From Amycolatopsis azurea DSM 43854 (lineage in GTDB: Bacteria; Actinomycetota; Actinomycetes; Mycobacteriales; Pseudonocardiaceae), in NCBI RefSeq assembly GCF_001995215.1, contig NZ_MUXN01000024.1, forward strand, positions 404,047 through 468,046: DNA of 64,000 bases. Direction: 5' to 3'. A program made the position numbers and the translations under genes. The notes under the pieces were generated by a model. It saw nothing but the letters and a program-made list of their open reading frames with translations. It did not search any database and was not told the origin of the DNA. Positions 33,422-41,846 of this stretch are shown one piece after another. Every line of letters begins with the position of its first letter. Position 1 is the first letter of the stretch.

Positions 33422-34881
33422 GCGACCGGCGGGACGGACGGCTGAGCGCCGCCCTCGTGGGCACGGCGTTGTCGGCGGCGGTGATCGGCAGTGTCGGCGC
33501 GCCGCTCATCACCCCGGTCGCCACGGGCCTGCACGTATCCCTCGACGCCGCGCAATGGACCCTGACCATCACCTTGTTCGCCGGTGCGATCGCGGGCCCG
33601 GTCCTCGGCAGGCTCGGCAGCGGCCCGTATCGCCGCACCACGATCCTGGTCACTCTCGCCCTCGTCGCGGTGGGCGGTCTGCTGACGGTGCTCCCGCTCC
33701 CGTTCGTGGCCTTGTTGATCGGACGCGGTCTGCAAGGACTCGGCGTGGCCGTCGGGGCGTTGCTGATGAGCGTCGCCCGCGCGCACCTGCCGCCGGAGCG
33801 GTCGACGTCGACGATCGCTCTCTTGTCCGTCGCCACGACCGTGGGTATCGGCGTCGGCTATCCGGTGATCAGCCTTGTCGACCAGCTCGCGGGGCTCCGC
33901 GCCGCCTACGGCCTCGGGTTCGTGCTGTCCGTCGTCGGACTGGCGATCGCGTGGCGCTCCCTGCCCGCGGAGGCGCCGGGAGAACGCCCTCGGATCGACT
34001 TCCTCGGCGCGTTCCTCCTCGCTCTCGGCTCGCTCGGCCTCCTGCTGGTCATCGCCCAGCCTTCGATCTGGGCGAACGCCTGGACGGCCGGTGGCATCCT
34101 CGCCGGTTCGCTCGCGATCCTCGCCGTCTGGGCGGTCGTCGAACTGCGCGTCGCGGCGCCGCTGGTGGACCTGCGCCTGCTGCGGCAAGGGCCCCTCCTG
34201 CGCGCCAACGTCGCGATCCTCATCGCAGGACTGGGGCTGTACCTGCTGTTCAGCCTGTTCACCCGCTACGTACAGACCCCCGACGGTGCCCCGTACGGAT
34301 TCGCGCTCCCCGGAGTCGCCGCCGGCGCCGCGCTGATCCCGTTCTCGCTGCTCGGATTCCTCGCGGGAAAGTGGGTGCCCCGCCTCGTCGCGCGTCTCAC
34401 CGAACGGTGGACCTACGCGCTCTCGGCCGCGATCGCGATGTTCGGCGCGCTGCTGTTCGTCGTCGCCGGCCACTCGATCATCGCCGTGCTCGCAGCGATC
34501 GCTTTGCTCGGCTTCGCCGTCGGAGGCATCTTCGCCTTGATGCCCAAGTTCGTTCTCGTCGGTGTGCGGCAAGAGGAAACGGCCAGCGTGCTTTCGATCA
34601 ACCAGATCATCCGCAGCATCGGTTTCAGCCTCGGCAGCGCGCTCGCCGGTTCCCTGCTCGCCGCGACGACCCCGAGCGGAAGCCTGCTCCCCGCCCAGAA
34701 CGGCTACGTCACCGCCGTGCTCTGGGCCTTGCCCCCACTCGCGGCCAGCGCGCTGATCATCACCACCGCGGCGGGCCGGCGTCGACGATCTTCTGCGAAA
34801 GCTCCAGCGGATCGAGATGCATCAGCGACTCCATCCACCACGTCATCCCTGCCTGCCCCAACGCGGGCAGATCGACCTTGA
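33418..34881 (+). CDS. DHA2-type MFS transporter
   Basis: A 487-aa membrane transporter with about 14 hydrophobic segments. Recognisable parts are WTLTITLFAGAIAGPVLGRLG (motif A region) and RGLQGLGVAVGALLMSVARAHLPPERS. The C-terminal ~35 residues are hydrophilic and low-complexity (RRRRSSAKAPADRDASATPS). That tail overlaps the convergent LLM oxidoreductase gene by 122 bp, an unusually large convergent overlap. The regulator encoded just upstream probably controls it. Confidence 0.87.
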   Translation: MSDRRDGRLSAALVGTALSAAVIGSVGAPLITPVATGLHVSLDAAQWTLTITLFAGAIAGPVLGRLGSGPYRRTTILVTLALVAVGGLLTVLPLPFVALLIGRGLQGLGVAVGALLMSVARAHLPPERSTSTIALLSVATTVGIGVGYPVISLVDQLAGLRAAYGLGFVLSVVGLAIAWRSLPAEAPGERPRIDFLGAFLLALGSLGLLLVIAQPSIWANAWTAGGILAGSLAILAVWAVVELRVAAPLVDLRLLRQGPLLRANVAILIAGLGLYLLFSLFTRYVQTPDGAPYGFALPGVAAGAALIPFSLLGFLAGKWVPRLVARLTERWTYALSAAIAMFGALLFVVAGHSIIAVLAAIALLGFAVGGIFALMPKFVLVGVRQEETASVLSINQIIRSIGFSLGSALAGSLLAATTPSGSLLPAQNGYVTAVLWALPPLAASALIITTAAGRRRRSSAKAPADRDASATPSTTSSLPAPTRADRP

Positions 34882-35605
34882 TCGGCTCCTCCCACGCCGG
34901 ACTCGCGTTACCGGCGACCGCGACGTCGAACGGGCGGCCCGGCTCCAGCCCGGCGAGACCGAGCGCGCGATGGGTCTCGGCGATCTCTTCGGCGGTCGGC
35001 GTGTGGTCCTCGGGGTTCGGGAAGATCCCGTCGCACAACGCCGCTCGCCGGACCACGCGCGGGTTGTCGGTGGAGCTGGCCACCCAGATCGGGATCGGGA
35101 ACGGCTCGGGCGGCGCCTCGGCGAGCGCGACCTGGTAGTGCGCGCCGTCGTGGTCGAACCGCTTGCCGGACCAGATCGCGCGGATGACGTCGAGACCTTC
35201 GTCGAACATCGCCGACCGGGTGAGCAGGTCAGTCTGCTCACCGAACCGGCTGAAGTCACCGGATTCGTCCGAACCGAGCCCGGTGCCGAGGATCAGGCGC
35301 CCACCGGAGAGCCTGCTGACCGTCGACGCGTGCCGGGCGACCACCCACGGGCGGCGCCGGGCGGGCGGCGTGATCATCGGCCCGAAGAGCAGCCTGCTGG
35401 TGGCGTGCGCGATGGCGCCGAGCGTCGTCCACGGATCCGCGATGGGCATCGTGTCCGCGACCACGTGATCCCACAGGAAAAAGCCGTCCCAGCCCGCCCT
35501 CTCCGCGCGCACGGCGAGGTCGACGAGCACCCCGGGCTCACCGAACGGGCCGAAAGGCGGCAGATAGACGGCGTGGCGGACCGTGCTGCCGGTCAAGTCG
35601 ATCAT
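34760..35605 (-). CDS. LLM-class (F420-type) oxidoreductase
   Basis: A 281-aa TIM-barrel flavin/F420 enzyme. Blocks typical of the luciferase-like family are LAVRAERAGWDGFFLWDHVV, RRRPWVVARHASTVSRLSGGRLILGTGLGSDESGDFSRFGE and PIPIWVASSTDNPRVVRRAALCDGIFP. The deazaflavin is more likely than FMN in this lineage, by inference. ATG 35605 is used; GTG 35659 would add 18 residues without family similarity. It is divergent from the GH1 gene. Confidence 0.85.
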   Translation of the reverse strand: MIDLTGSTVRHAVYLPPFGPFGEPGVLVDLAVRAERAGWDGFFLWDHVVADTMPIADPWTTLGAIAHATSRLLFGPMITPPARRRPWVVARHASTVSRLSGGRLILGTGLGSDESGDFSRFGEQTDLLTRSAMFDEGLDVIRAIWSGKRFDHDGAHYQVALAEAPPEPFPIPIWVASSTDNPRVVRRAALCDGIFPNPEDHTPTAEEIAETHRALGLAGLEPGRPFDVAVAGNASPAWEEPIKVDLPALGQAGMTWWMESLMHLDPLELSQKIVDAGPPRW

Positions 35606-35678
35606 CTCCCTGACGTCATCGTCGAAGTCCCCGGACGGCCGCTTGTTTACGCTGTTCACTCACGTTAGCGTCCGGAAG

Positions 35679-37052
35679 ATGGCGGACACCGGTGAACGAT
35701 CGTCGAAGTGGCCGGAGCATCGGAGAAGATTACGCCGAGGAGCCGGTTTGCTTCTCGCCGTCTCACTATGCGCGACACTTTCGGCCGTGAACGCGTCCGC
35801 ATCGCAAGACGACGGCTGGTCCCGGGACTTCTACTGGGGCGTGGCGTCGTCGGGTTACCAGTCCGAGGGCAGCGCGCCGGACAGCAACTGGAAGCGGTTC
35901 GTCGACCGCTCCGCCGGCAAGGACGGCGTCGACGAGTACCGGGATTCCGTCGACTTCCGGCACCGCTACGCCGACGACATCCGCCTCGCGGCCGAGCTCG
36001 GCGTCAACACCTACCGCTTCGGTGTCGAGTGGGCTCGCGTCGAACCCTCTCCCGGCCAGTGGGACGAAACCGGACTGGCCTTCTACGACGACGTGCTCCG
36101 GCAGGTCCGGGCCGCGGGCATGACCCCGATGATCACGCTCAACCATTGGGTCTACCCGGGCTGGGCGCTCGATCAGGGCGGCTGGGCCGAGACACGGACC
36201 GCCGACGCGTGGCTGGAGTTCAGCCGGAGGATCGTCCAGCGCTACGCCGGGCAGGACGTCCTTTGGGTGACGTTCAACGAGCCGCTCGTCTTCCTTCAGA
36301 ACGAACAGAAGGTCGGCGCGCTGAACGCGACGCGGTACTTCGCGGCGCAGTCCAACGTCGTCCAGGCGCACCGGCGGGCCTACGACCTGATCCACGAGCT
36401 CGACCCGACCTCGAAGGTCACCAGCAACCAGGCCTACATCACCGGGGTCAACGGGATGGCCGACTGGTTCTTCCTCGACCAGGTCAAGGACAAGCTCGAC
36501 TTCATCGGCATCGATTACTACTACGGCCTCAGCATCGACAACTGGACGGTGTTCGCCGCCGCCTCCGACAAGTTCTGGGACGTCAAGCTCCAACCCGAAG
36601 GCATCTACTACGCGCTGCGCAGCTACCACAACCGGTTCCCGCGCCTGCCGCTCTACATCGTCGAGAACGGCATGGCCACGGACAACGGAAAACTCCGCGA
36701 CGCGGACTACACGCGCGGCGATCACGTGCGCGACACCGTGTACTGGCTCCAGCGGGCGAAGGCCGACGGGATGAACCTCATCGGCTACAACTACTGGAGC
36801 CTCACCGACAACTACGAATGGGGCAGCTACCGCGCCCGGTTCGGACTGTACACAGTGGACGCTCTGACCGACCCCGCGCTGACCCGGCGCCCCACGGACG
36901 CCGTACCCGCCTACCGCGATCTGGTGGCGGCGGGTGGCGTACCGCAGGGCTTCCGGCTCAAGCGCGGGCCCGGGACCTGCTCTCTCGTCGACGGGCTGAA
37001 CAGTTGCCTCAACCCGGCCAAAGTGGACGGTCCGCTCACGCCGCTGCGGTGA
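35679..37052 (+). CDS. Exported GH1 beta-glycosidase
   Basis: A 457-aa family 1 glycosidase. The acid/base is Glu201 in WVTFNEPLVF and the nucleophile Glu329 in LYIVENGMATD. The N-terminus has a twin-arginine-like/Sec signal (HRRRLRRGAGLLLAVSLCATLSAVNASAS), so the enzyme is exported, which is unusual because most bacterial GH1 enzymes are cytoplasmic. DYYYGLSIDNWTV and NYWSLTDNYEWG complete the active-site wall. The last ~40 residues, with two cysteines (GTCSLVDGLNSC), may form a disulfide. Its 3' end overlaps the ABC-F gene by 17 bp. Confidence 0.9.
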   Translation: MADTGERSSKWPEHRRRLRRGAGLLLAVSLCATLSAVNASASQDDGWSRDFYWGVASSGYQSEGSAPDSNWKRFVDRSAGKDGVDEYRDSVDFRHRYADDIRLAAELGVNTYRFGVEWARVEPSPGQWDETGLAFYDDVLRQVRAAGMTPMITLNHWVYPGWALDQGGWAETRTADAWLEFSRRIVQRYAGQDVLWVTFNEPLVFLQNEQKVGALNATRYFAAQSNVVQAHRRAYDLIHELDPTSKVTSNQAYITGVNGMADWFFLDQVKDKLDFIGIDYYYGLSIDNWTVFAAASDKFWDVKLQPEGIYYALRSYHNRFPRLPLYIVENGMATDNGKLRDADYTRGDHVRDTVYWLQRAKADGMNLIGYNYWSLTDNYEWGSYRARFGLYTVDALTDPALTRRPTDAVPAYRDLVAAGGVPQGFRLKRGPGTCSLVDGLNSCLNPAKVDGPLTPLR

Positions 37053-38658
37053 CGAGTTCGAGCCGCCTGCCCTCGAAGGTCCGCCGCATCCGCCGGTCGT
37101 GGGTGACGACCACGAGCGCGCCGGAGTACTCCGCGAGCGCCCGCTCCATCTCCTCCACGAGATCCGGGGCGAGGTGGTTGGTCGGCTCGTCGAGCAGCAA
37201 CAGGTCGGTCCTGGCCGTCACCAACCTGGCCAGTTCCAGCCTGCGACGCTGCCCGACGGACAGCTCCCGGACCGGCTTCCGCAGATCCGGCGCCCGGAAC
37301 AGGCCCAGCGACAGCAACCGCTCGGCCGCCTCCGCGTCGTCCCTGTCTTCCGAGAAGACCTCGAGGACGGTCCGGGCGTCGGGTGCTAGGCCGCCGTTCT
37401 GATGCAGGAACCCGATCCGGCCCGCCCGCTCCGCCGATCCGGTCGACGGAGCCAGTTCACCGGCGAGCACCCGCATCAGGGTGGTCTTGCCCGCCCCGTT
37501 GGGTCCGGTGACGAGCACCCGCTCGCCCGGCAGCACGCTGAGCGACGTCCGCGGCAGACGGCCGTCGACCGACACGTCGTCCACCTTGACCACGTACCGA
37601 TCGGCCTCCGCCTCCCCCGCCTCGATCCGCCCGGTGAACCGGAGCGGCCGCGGCGGTGGCGGAACCGGGTCCGCTTCCAGGCGTTGGATCCGCTCGCGAG
37701 CCGACCGGATCCGGCTCTTCGCCCCGTGCGCCCGGGAGCGGGCCCTGAACGCGCCAGCCCCGCTGAAGGCCGCCGGAGCCTTGCGCGGGATCGCCGAGAA
37801 CCGGTCGATGTTGACGTCCGCCATCCTTTCGTAGCGGGCCTTCTCCAGCCGCCACTCCTCGTACTCGCGCGCCCACCTGGCCCGCGCGGCCTCTTTCGCC
37901 GCGAGGTAGCCCGCGTAACCGTCGCCGTGGCGGTGCACGGTCCGCCGGTCGGCGTCGACCTCGAGGATCGTCGTGGTGACCCGGCTGAGGAACATCCGGT
38001 CGTGGGTGATCGCGACGAGCCTGCCGCGATGCCCGCGCAGGTGGTTCTCCAGCCAGGCGACGGCTTGATCGTCGAGATCGTTGGTCGGCTCGTCCAGCAA
38101 CAGCAGTTCGGGAGACGAGGCCAAAGTGGCCGCGAGCGCCAGCCGGGACCGCTGCCCGCCGGACAGGGCGCCCAGTTCGCGACCGCGATCGAGGCCAGGC
38201 TGCCCGAGTCCGTGCAGGGCGACTTCCACCCTGGCGTCGGCCTCGTAACCACCCCGGGCCTCGTAGGCGGTCAGGAGATCGCCGTAGACGGCCAGGTCTT
38301 CGGCGGTTTCCAGCGACGTCTCGGCCGCCCGCAACCGGGCTTCCAGCTCCCGGATGTCGGCCAGCGCGAGATCGATCGCGTCCCCGACCGTGGCGGTTTC
38401 GGGCAGCTCCAGCGTCTGCGCGAGATAGCCGACGCCGCCGGGCGCGGTGACGGTCACCGTGCCGTTGTCGGCCCGGTCGCGGCCGGCGATCAGCCTCAGC
38501 AGGGTGGACTTGCCCGAGCCGTTGTCACCGATCACGCCGGCCTTCTCCCCCGGTTTGGCGGTGAAGGAGACCAGGTCGAGGACGACATGGTCGTCGAAAC
38601 GTTTGGTGACACCGGAGAGCACGAGTTGTGTTTCGGGATTTCGATGCGGGGTACGCAT
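37036..38658 (-). CDS. ABC-F ribosome-protection-type ATPase (antibiotic resistance class)
   Basis: A 540-aa soluble protein with two ABC domains and no membrane segments. Domain 1 has GDNGSGKSTLLRL, LSGGQRSRL and LLLLDEPTNDLDD; domain 2 has GPNGAGKTTLMRV, LSVGQRRRLELA and LLLLDEPTNHLAPD. The arginine-rich linker (about residues 245-320, AREYEEWRLEKARYERM to SARERIQRLEAD) is the interdomain segment that reaches into the ribosome. The sequence fits actinomycete ABC-F resistance factors against macrolides, lincosamides or streptogramins. ATG 38658 follows AGGAGG. A full attenuation leader lies upstream. Confidence 0.9.
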   Translation of the reverse strand: MRTPHRNPETQLVLSGVTKRFDDHVVLDLVSFTAKPGEKAGVIGDNGSGKSTLLRLIAGRDRADNGTVTVTAPGGVGYLAQTLELPETATVGDAIDLALADIRELEARLRAAETSLETAEDLAVYGDLLTAYEARGGYEADARVEVALHGLGQPGLDRGRELGALSGGQRSRLALAATLASSPELLLLDEPTNDLDDQAVAWLENHLRGHRGRLVAITHDRMFLSRVTTTILEVDADRRTVHRHGDGYAGYLAAKEAARARWAREYEEWRLEKARYERMADVNIDRFSAIPRKAPAAFSGAGAFRARSRAHGAKSRIRSARERIQRLEADPVPPPPRPLRFTGRIEAGEAEADRYVVKVDDVSVDGRLPRTSLSVLPGERVLVTGPNGAGKTTLMRVLAGELAPSTGSAERAGRIGFLHQNGGLAPDARTVLEVFSEDRDDAEAAERLLSLGLFRAPDLRKPVRELSVGQRRRLELARLVTARTDLLLLDEPTNHLAPDLVEEMERALAEYSGALVVVTHDRRMRRTFEGRRLELVTAAA

Positions 38659-38672
38659 AGAGGCGTCCTCCT

Positions 38673-38759
38673 GATTCTCGCAAGGAAGAAGAACATGCGG
38701 AAGGACGCGGCCCGGCGGAGCGAAGGCTCTACGCCAGGGCCGCGTCGAAGGCGAGAATC
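38673..38759 (-). promoter_or_regulatory. Transcription attenuator in the ABC-F leader
   Basis: On the minus-strand RNA a strong hairpin pairs 38704-38717 with 38732-38746: ten base pairs GACGCGGCCC/GGGCCGCGTC, four more after a one-base bulge, and an inner GAGC-GAAG-GCTC. It is followed by a pyrimidine-rich run. A second pairing, GATTCTCGC (38751-38759) with GCGAGAATC (38673-38681), encloses it. The second arm ends next to the AGGAGG of the ABC-F gene, so it may also mask the ribosome binding site. Confidence 0.72.
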
Positions 38760-38781
38760 ACAGAGTGAAGAAAATCCCCAT
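38758..38781 (-). CDS. 7-aa leader peptide MGIFFTL
   Basis: ATG GGG ATT TTC TTC ACT CTG TGA begins seven bases after a TACCGT box, so it would be translated from a leaderless transcript. The stop codon overlaps the left arm of the long-range pairing by two bases. A ribosome stalled here by an antibiotic would cover that arm. Short hydrophobic leader peptides are known to control ABC-F and Erm genes; the match is by architecture. Confidence 0.65.
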   Translation of the reverse strand: MGIFFTL

Positions 38782-38788
38782 GCCGAAG

Positions 38789-38816
38789 ACGGTAGCGGGA
38801 GTACGCGACCGGGCAA
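38789..38816 (-). promoter_or_regulatory. Promoter of the ABC-F leader
   Basis: On the minus strand a TTGCCC -35 (38811-38816) and a TACCGT -10 (38789-38794) are 16 bp apart. An AT-rich patch (AATTAAA on the plus strand, 38821-38827) lies immediately upstream of the -35. This resembles promoters activated by WhiB7/WblC-type proteins, which need an AT-rich element there. Confidence 0.6.
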
Positions 38817-38927
38817 AACGAATTAAAGGTTGTGTACGGGTTCACAGAGTGGTCTGTGTCCCCATACCGCGACATCGGCGCTCCGGTGACCGAGAATCGA
38901 CAGTGGAGGTTTTCGCGGTCTGAGGGA

Positions 38928-39536
38928 ATGGGGTTCCTCGTGCACGGGTCCAGCGGTCCGATCGCCCGGTTCCGGCGACGGCTCTTCCCGGGTCACAACT
39001 CGCTGGCCCGCGGCTCCGACCGGTTCGAAGCCCTCCTCCTCAAACTCGTCATCCTCGCGGCGCTCCTCGCCATCCCGGTCGCGGCCGCCGTCGGCTCGGC
39101 CAACCACGGCAGGCAGGTCGCCGCGGCCGCCACCGACGCGGCCGGACGGCACGCCACCACCGCGTACCTGCTCAAGGCCGCGCCCGTCCGCATCGTCGAC
39201 AGCGAGAGCGTCGGGACGGACGACTCCGCCACCGAGGCGGCCTGGACCGACTCGCGCGGCGCCCGGCACACCGGCGGCGTCTTCGCGACGCCGGGCAGCC
39301 CGGCCGGATCGCCCGTGCCGATCTGGATCGACGCCCGCGGTGATCTGACCGCCGCGCCGAGGACGGCGTCGACGGCGGTGTTCGATTCCGTGCTCGTCGG
39401 CCTTTGGCTTTGGTTCGCGGTGGTCGCCGCGCTCGTGCTGCTCCACCGGGTCGTCCGGCTGGTGCTGGACCGGCAGCGGGCCGCCGCCTGGGAGCGCGCT
39501 TGGGCGGTCTACCCGCGGTCCGGATCCTGGCCCTGA
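38928..39536 (+). CDS. Rv1733c-like membrane protein
   Basis: A 202-aa protein with two membrane helices, at about residues 35-55 (ALLLKLVILAALLAIPVAAAV) and 160-180 (VLVGLWLWFAVVAALVLLHRVV), separated by an extracytoplasmic domain. This is the layout of the mycobacterial Rv1733c family, where proteins often end in a basic, arginine-rich tail. The function is unknown. The start is uncertain: ATG 38928 has GAGGGA very close, and GTG 38886 is in frame. Confidence 0.68.
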   Translation: MGFLVHGSSGPIARFRRRLFPGHNSLARGSDRFEALLLKLVILAALLAIPVAAAVGSANHGRQVAAAATDAAGRHATTAYLLKAAPVRIVDSESVGTDDSATEAAWTDSRGARHTGGVFATPGSPAGSPVPIWIDARGDLTAAPRTASTAVFDSVLVGLWLWFAVVAALVLLHRVVRLVLDRQRAAAWERAWAVYPRSGSWP

Positions 39537-39578
39537 TCCCGGGGGCGAGGACAAAGCGCCTCGGCTAGGGTGCCCGGC

Positions 39579-40406
39579 ATGCGCATCATGATCTCGGCGG
39601 ACATGGAGGGCGCCACCGGCGTCACCTGGACCGAGGACGTCATCCCGGGCACCGAACAGTGGCAGCGATTCCGGCGCCTGTTCACCGGCGACGTCAACGC
39701 CACCATCGCGGGCCTGTTCGACTCCGGTGCCACCGACGTACTGGTCAACGAGGCGCATTCGTCCCAGCGGAACCTCCTGCTCGAAGACCTCGACGGCCGC
39801 GCGCGCATGCTCACCGGCAGGCACAAGCCGCTCTCGATGATGCAGGGCATCGACACCGGCGTGGACGGGGTCGTCTTCCTCGGCTACCACGCCGGCGCCG
39901 GCTTCGACGGCGTCCTTTCCCACACCTACCTGGAGAACCAGATCACCGGCGTGTGGCTCGACGACGTCCCCGCCAGCGAAGGCAGGCTCAACGCCGCGAT
40001 GGCCGCCGAGTACGGCGTCCCGGTGCTGGTCGTCTCCGGCGACGACAAGGCCTGCGACGACGCCCAGGACTACGCGCCGGAGGCCGAGCTGGTCACGGTC
40101 AAGGAGTGCGTCAGCCGCTACGCCGCGATCTGCCTGCCACCCGCCAGGACCGCCGAGCTGCTCTCCTCGGCCGCGGCGGACGCGATGAACCGGGCGGGCC
40201 GGGTCGAGCGGTTCACCACACCCCACCGGATCGAAGTCGAGTTCGACGCGAGTCATCTCGCGCAGGCCGCCGCGGTGATCCCCACGGTGGAACAGATCGG
40301 TGTGCGGCGGGTCGGTTTCGACGCGCCGGACATGACGGAAGCGATGAAGGCGTTCAAGATCGTCACGGCGATCGCGGCCGGGGCGGTGCAGGGTATCTAT
40401 GGCTGA
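39579..40406 (+). CDS. M55 D-aminopeptidase (DppA-like)
   Basis: A 275-aa zinc peptidase. The metal-binding residues seen in Bacillus DppA are present: Asp8 and Glu10 (SADMEG), His60 (VNEAHSS), His104 (GYHAGAG) and Glu134 (DDVPASEG), with the catalytic His115 in LSHTYLEN. DppA-type enzymes form decameric rings and release N-terminal D-amino acids from short peptides. ATG 39579 is seven bases after TAGGGT, so a leaderless mRNA is likely. It overlaps the M20 gene by 8 bp, pairing two peptide-processing enzymes. Confidence 0.92.
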   Translation: MRIMISADMEGATGVTWTEDVIPGTEQWQRFRRLFTGDVNATIAGLFDSGATDVLVNEAHSSQRNLLLEDLDGRARMLTGRHKPLSMMQGIDTGVDGVVFLGYHAGAGFDGVLSHTYLENQITGVWLDDVPASEGRLNAAMAAEYGVPVLVVSGDDKACDDAQDYAPEAELVTVKECVSRYAAICLPPARTAELLSSAAADAMNRAGRVERFTTPHRIEVEFDASHLAQAAAVIPTVEQIGVRRVGFDAPDMTEAMKAFKIVTAIAAGAVQGIYG

Positions 40407-41694
40407 GCTGGATGTTGTCGAAGTCTGTTCGAGGCTGATCCGGTTCGACACCACGAACCGGGGCAACGGGGACTCCGAGGGCGAGCGCGAGGCCGCCGAG
40501 TACGTCGCCTCGCTGCTGTCCGGGCTCGGGATCGACTCGAAGATCATCGAGTCCGCGCCCCGGCGCGCGAACGTGATCGCCCGAGTGCCCGGCACGGATC
40601 CGAGCCTGCCCGCGCTGTTGGTGCAGGGACATCTCGACGTCGTCCCGGCCGACGCCGCCGACTGGTCGGTGGACCCGTTCTCCGGCGAGGTCCGCGACGG
40701 GTTCCTCTGGGGCCGGGGCGCGGTCGACATGAAGGACTTCATCGCGATGGTGCTCGCCGCCCTCGCCACCGGATTCCGGCCGAGGCGGGACATCGTCCTG
40801 GCGTTCGTGGCCGACGAGGAGGACAAGGGCGACTTCGGCGCGCACTGGCTCGCCGCGGCGCACCGGGACCTGTTCGACGGCTGCGCGGCCGCGATCAGCG
40901 AATCGGGCGCGTATACCTACCACGTCCCCGCCGCCGACGACCGGACCGTGCGGCTCTATCCGGTGGCGACGGCCGAACGCGGCACCGCACACCTGCGGCT
41001 CACCGCGAAGGGGCGGGCGGGGCACGGTTCGCGCCCCAACGACGAGAACGCGGTCACCCGGCTGGTCACCGCGCTCGGCAAGATCGCCTCGCATCGCTGG
41101 CCGGTCCAGTTGACCCCGACGGTCCAGGCTTTCCTCGAACGCACCGGCGAGGCGCTCGGCGTGCCGGTCGATCTGTCCGATGTGGACGGGACGATCGCGC
41201 GGCTCGGCCCCGCCGGGGCGCTGGTGGTGCCGACCGTCCGCAACAGCACCACCCCGACCATGCTCGACGCCGGGTACAAGGTGAACGTGATCCCCAGTTC
41301 GGCCGAGGCCCAGGTGGACGTCCGCGTGCTGCCCGATGCCGAGCCGGAACTGTTCGCCGAACTCGACGCGATGCTCGGCGAGGGCGTCACACGCGAGTTC
41401 GTCGCGCACCAGCCGCCGGTCCAGGCACCCGTCGATTCGCCGTGGTTCGACGCGATGGCGGACGCGCTGCGCTCGGAAGACCCCGAAGCCATCGTGGTTC
41501 CCTACTGCATGGGCGGCGGTACGGACGCGAAGGCGTTCAGTCCGCTCGGGATCGACTGCTACGGTTTCGCGCCACTGTGGCTGCCGGAAGGCTTCCCCTA
41601 CCGCGCGATGGCGCACGGTGTCGACGAGCGGGTCCCGGTCGAGGGACTGCGGTTCGGCACCCGGGTGCTGCGGCACTTCCTGGAGAACTGCTGA
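40399..41694 (+). CDS. M20-family metallopeptidase
   Basis: A 431-aa enzyme of the ArgE/DapE/CPG2 type. The two-metal site is made by His78 and Asp80 (QGHLDVVP), Asp110 (GRGAVDMKD), Glu140/Glu141 (VADEEDKG) and a C-terminal His (RAMAHGVDERVP). A dimerisation domain is inserted at about residues 185-310 (GRAGHGSRPNDENAV). It likely removes an amino acid or acyl group from small peptides released by, or related to, the coupled D-aminopeptidase. Confidence 0.9.
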   Translation: MAELDVVEVCSRLIRFDTTNRGNGDSEGEREAAEYVASLLSGLGIDSKIIESAPRRANVIARVPGTDPSLPALLVQGHLDVVPADAADWSVDPFSGEVRDGFLWGRGAVDMKDFIAMVLAALATGFRPRRDIVLAFVADEEDKGDFGAHWLAAAHRDLFDGCAAAISESGAYTYHVPAADDRTVRLYPVATAERGTAHLRLTAKGRAGHGSRPNDENAVTRLVTALGKIASHRWPVQLTPTVQAFLERTGEALGVPVDLSDVDGTIARLGPAGALVVPTVRNSTTPTMLDAGYKVNVIPSSAEAQVDVRVLPDAEPELFAELDAMLGEGVTREFVAHQPPVQAPVDSPWFDAMADALRSEDPEAIVVPYCMGGGTDAKAFSPLGIDCYGFAPLWLPEGFPYRAMAHGVDERVPVEGLRFGTRVLRHFLENC

Positions 41695-41710
41695 GGCCTG
41701 CCGGTTTCGA

Positions 41711-41767
41711 GTGTCACGAAAGCCACGTTCGGGACGCTAGGTGTCGCGAACGTGGCTTTCGTGACAC
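41711..41767. repeat. Perfect 21-bp inverted repeat, family B
   Basis: Arms 41711-41731 and 41747-41767 are exact reverse complements around a 15-base loop. The core CGAAAGCCACGTTCG closely resembles the repeat at 61626 (CGAAAGCCACTTTCG). It follows the M20 gene by 17 bases and could terminate it. Confidence 0.82.
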
Positions 41768-41846
41768 CTCCTCGCCTCCGGCCGCCCACGAGGACCGGCT
41801 GGGTTGTTTCATCCGAATTTCATGAACGCCGCTTAACGTCGGCGGC

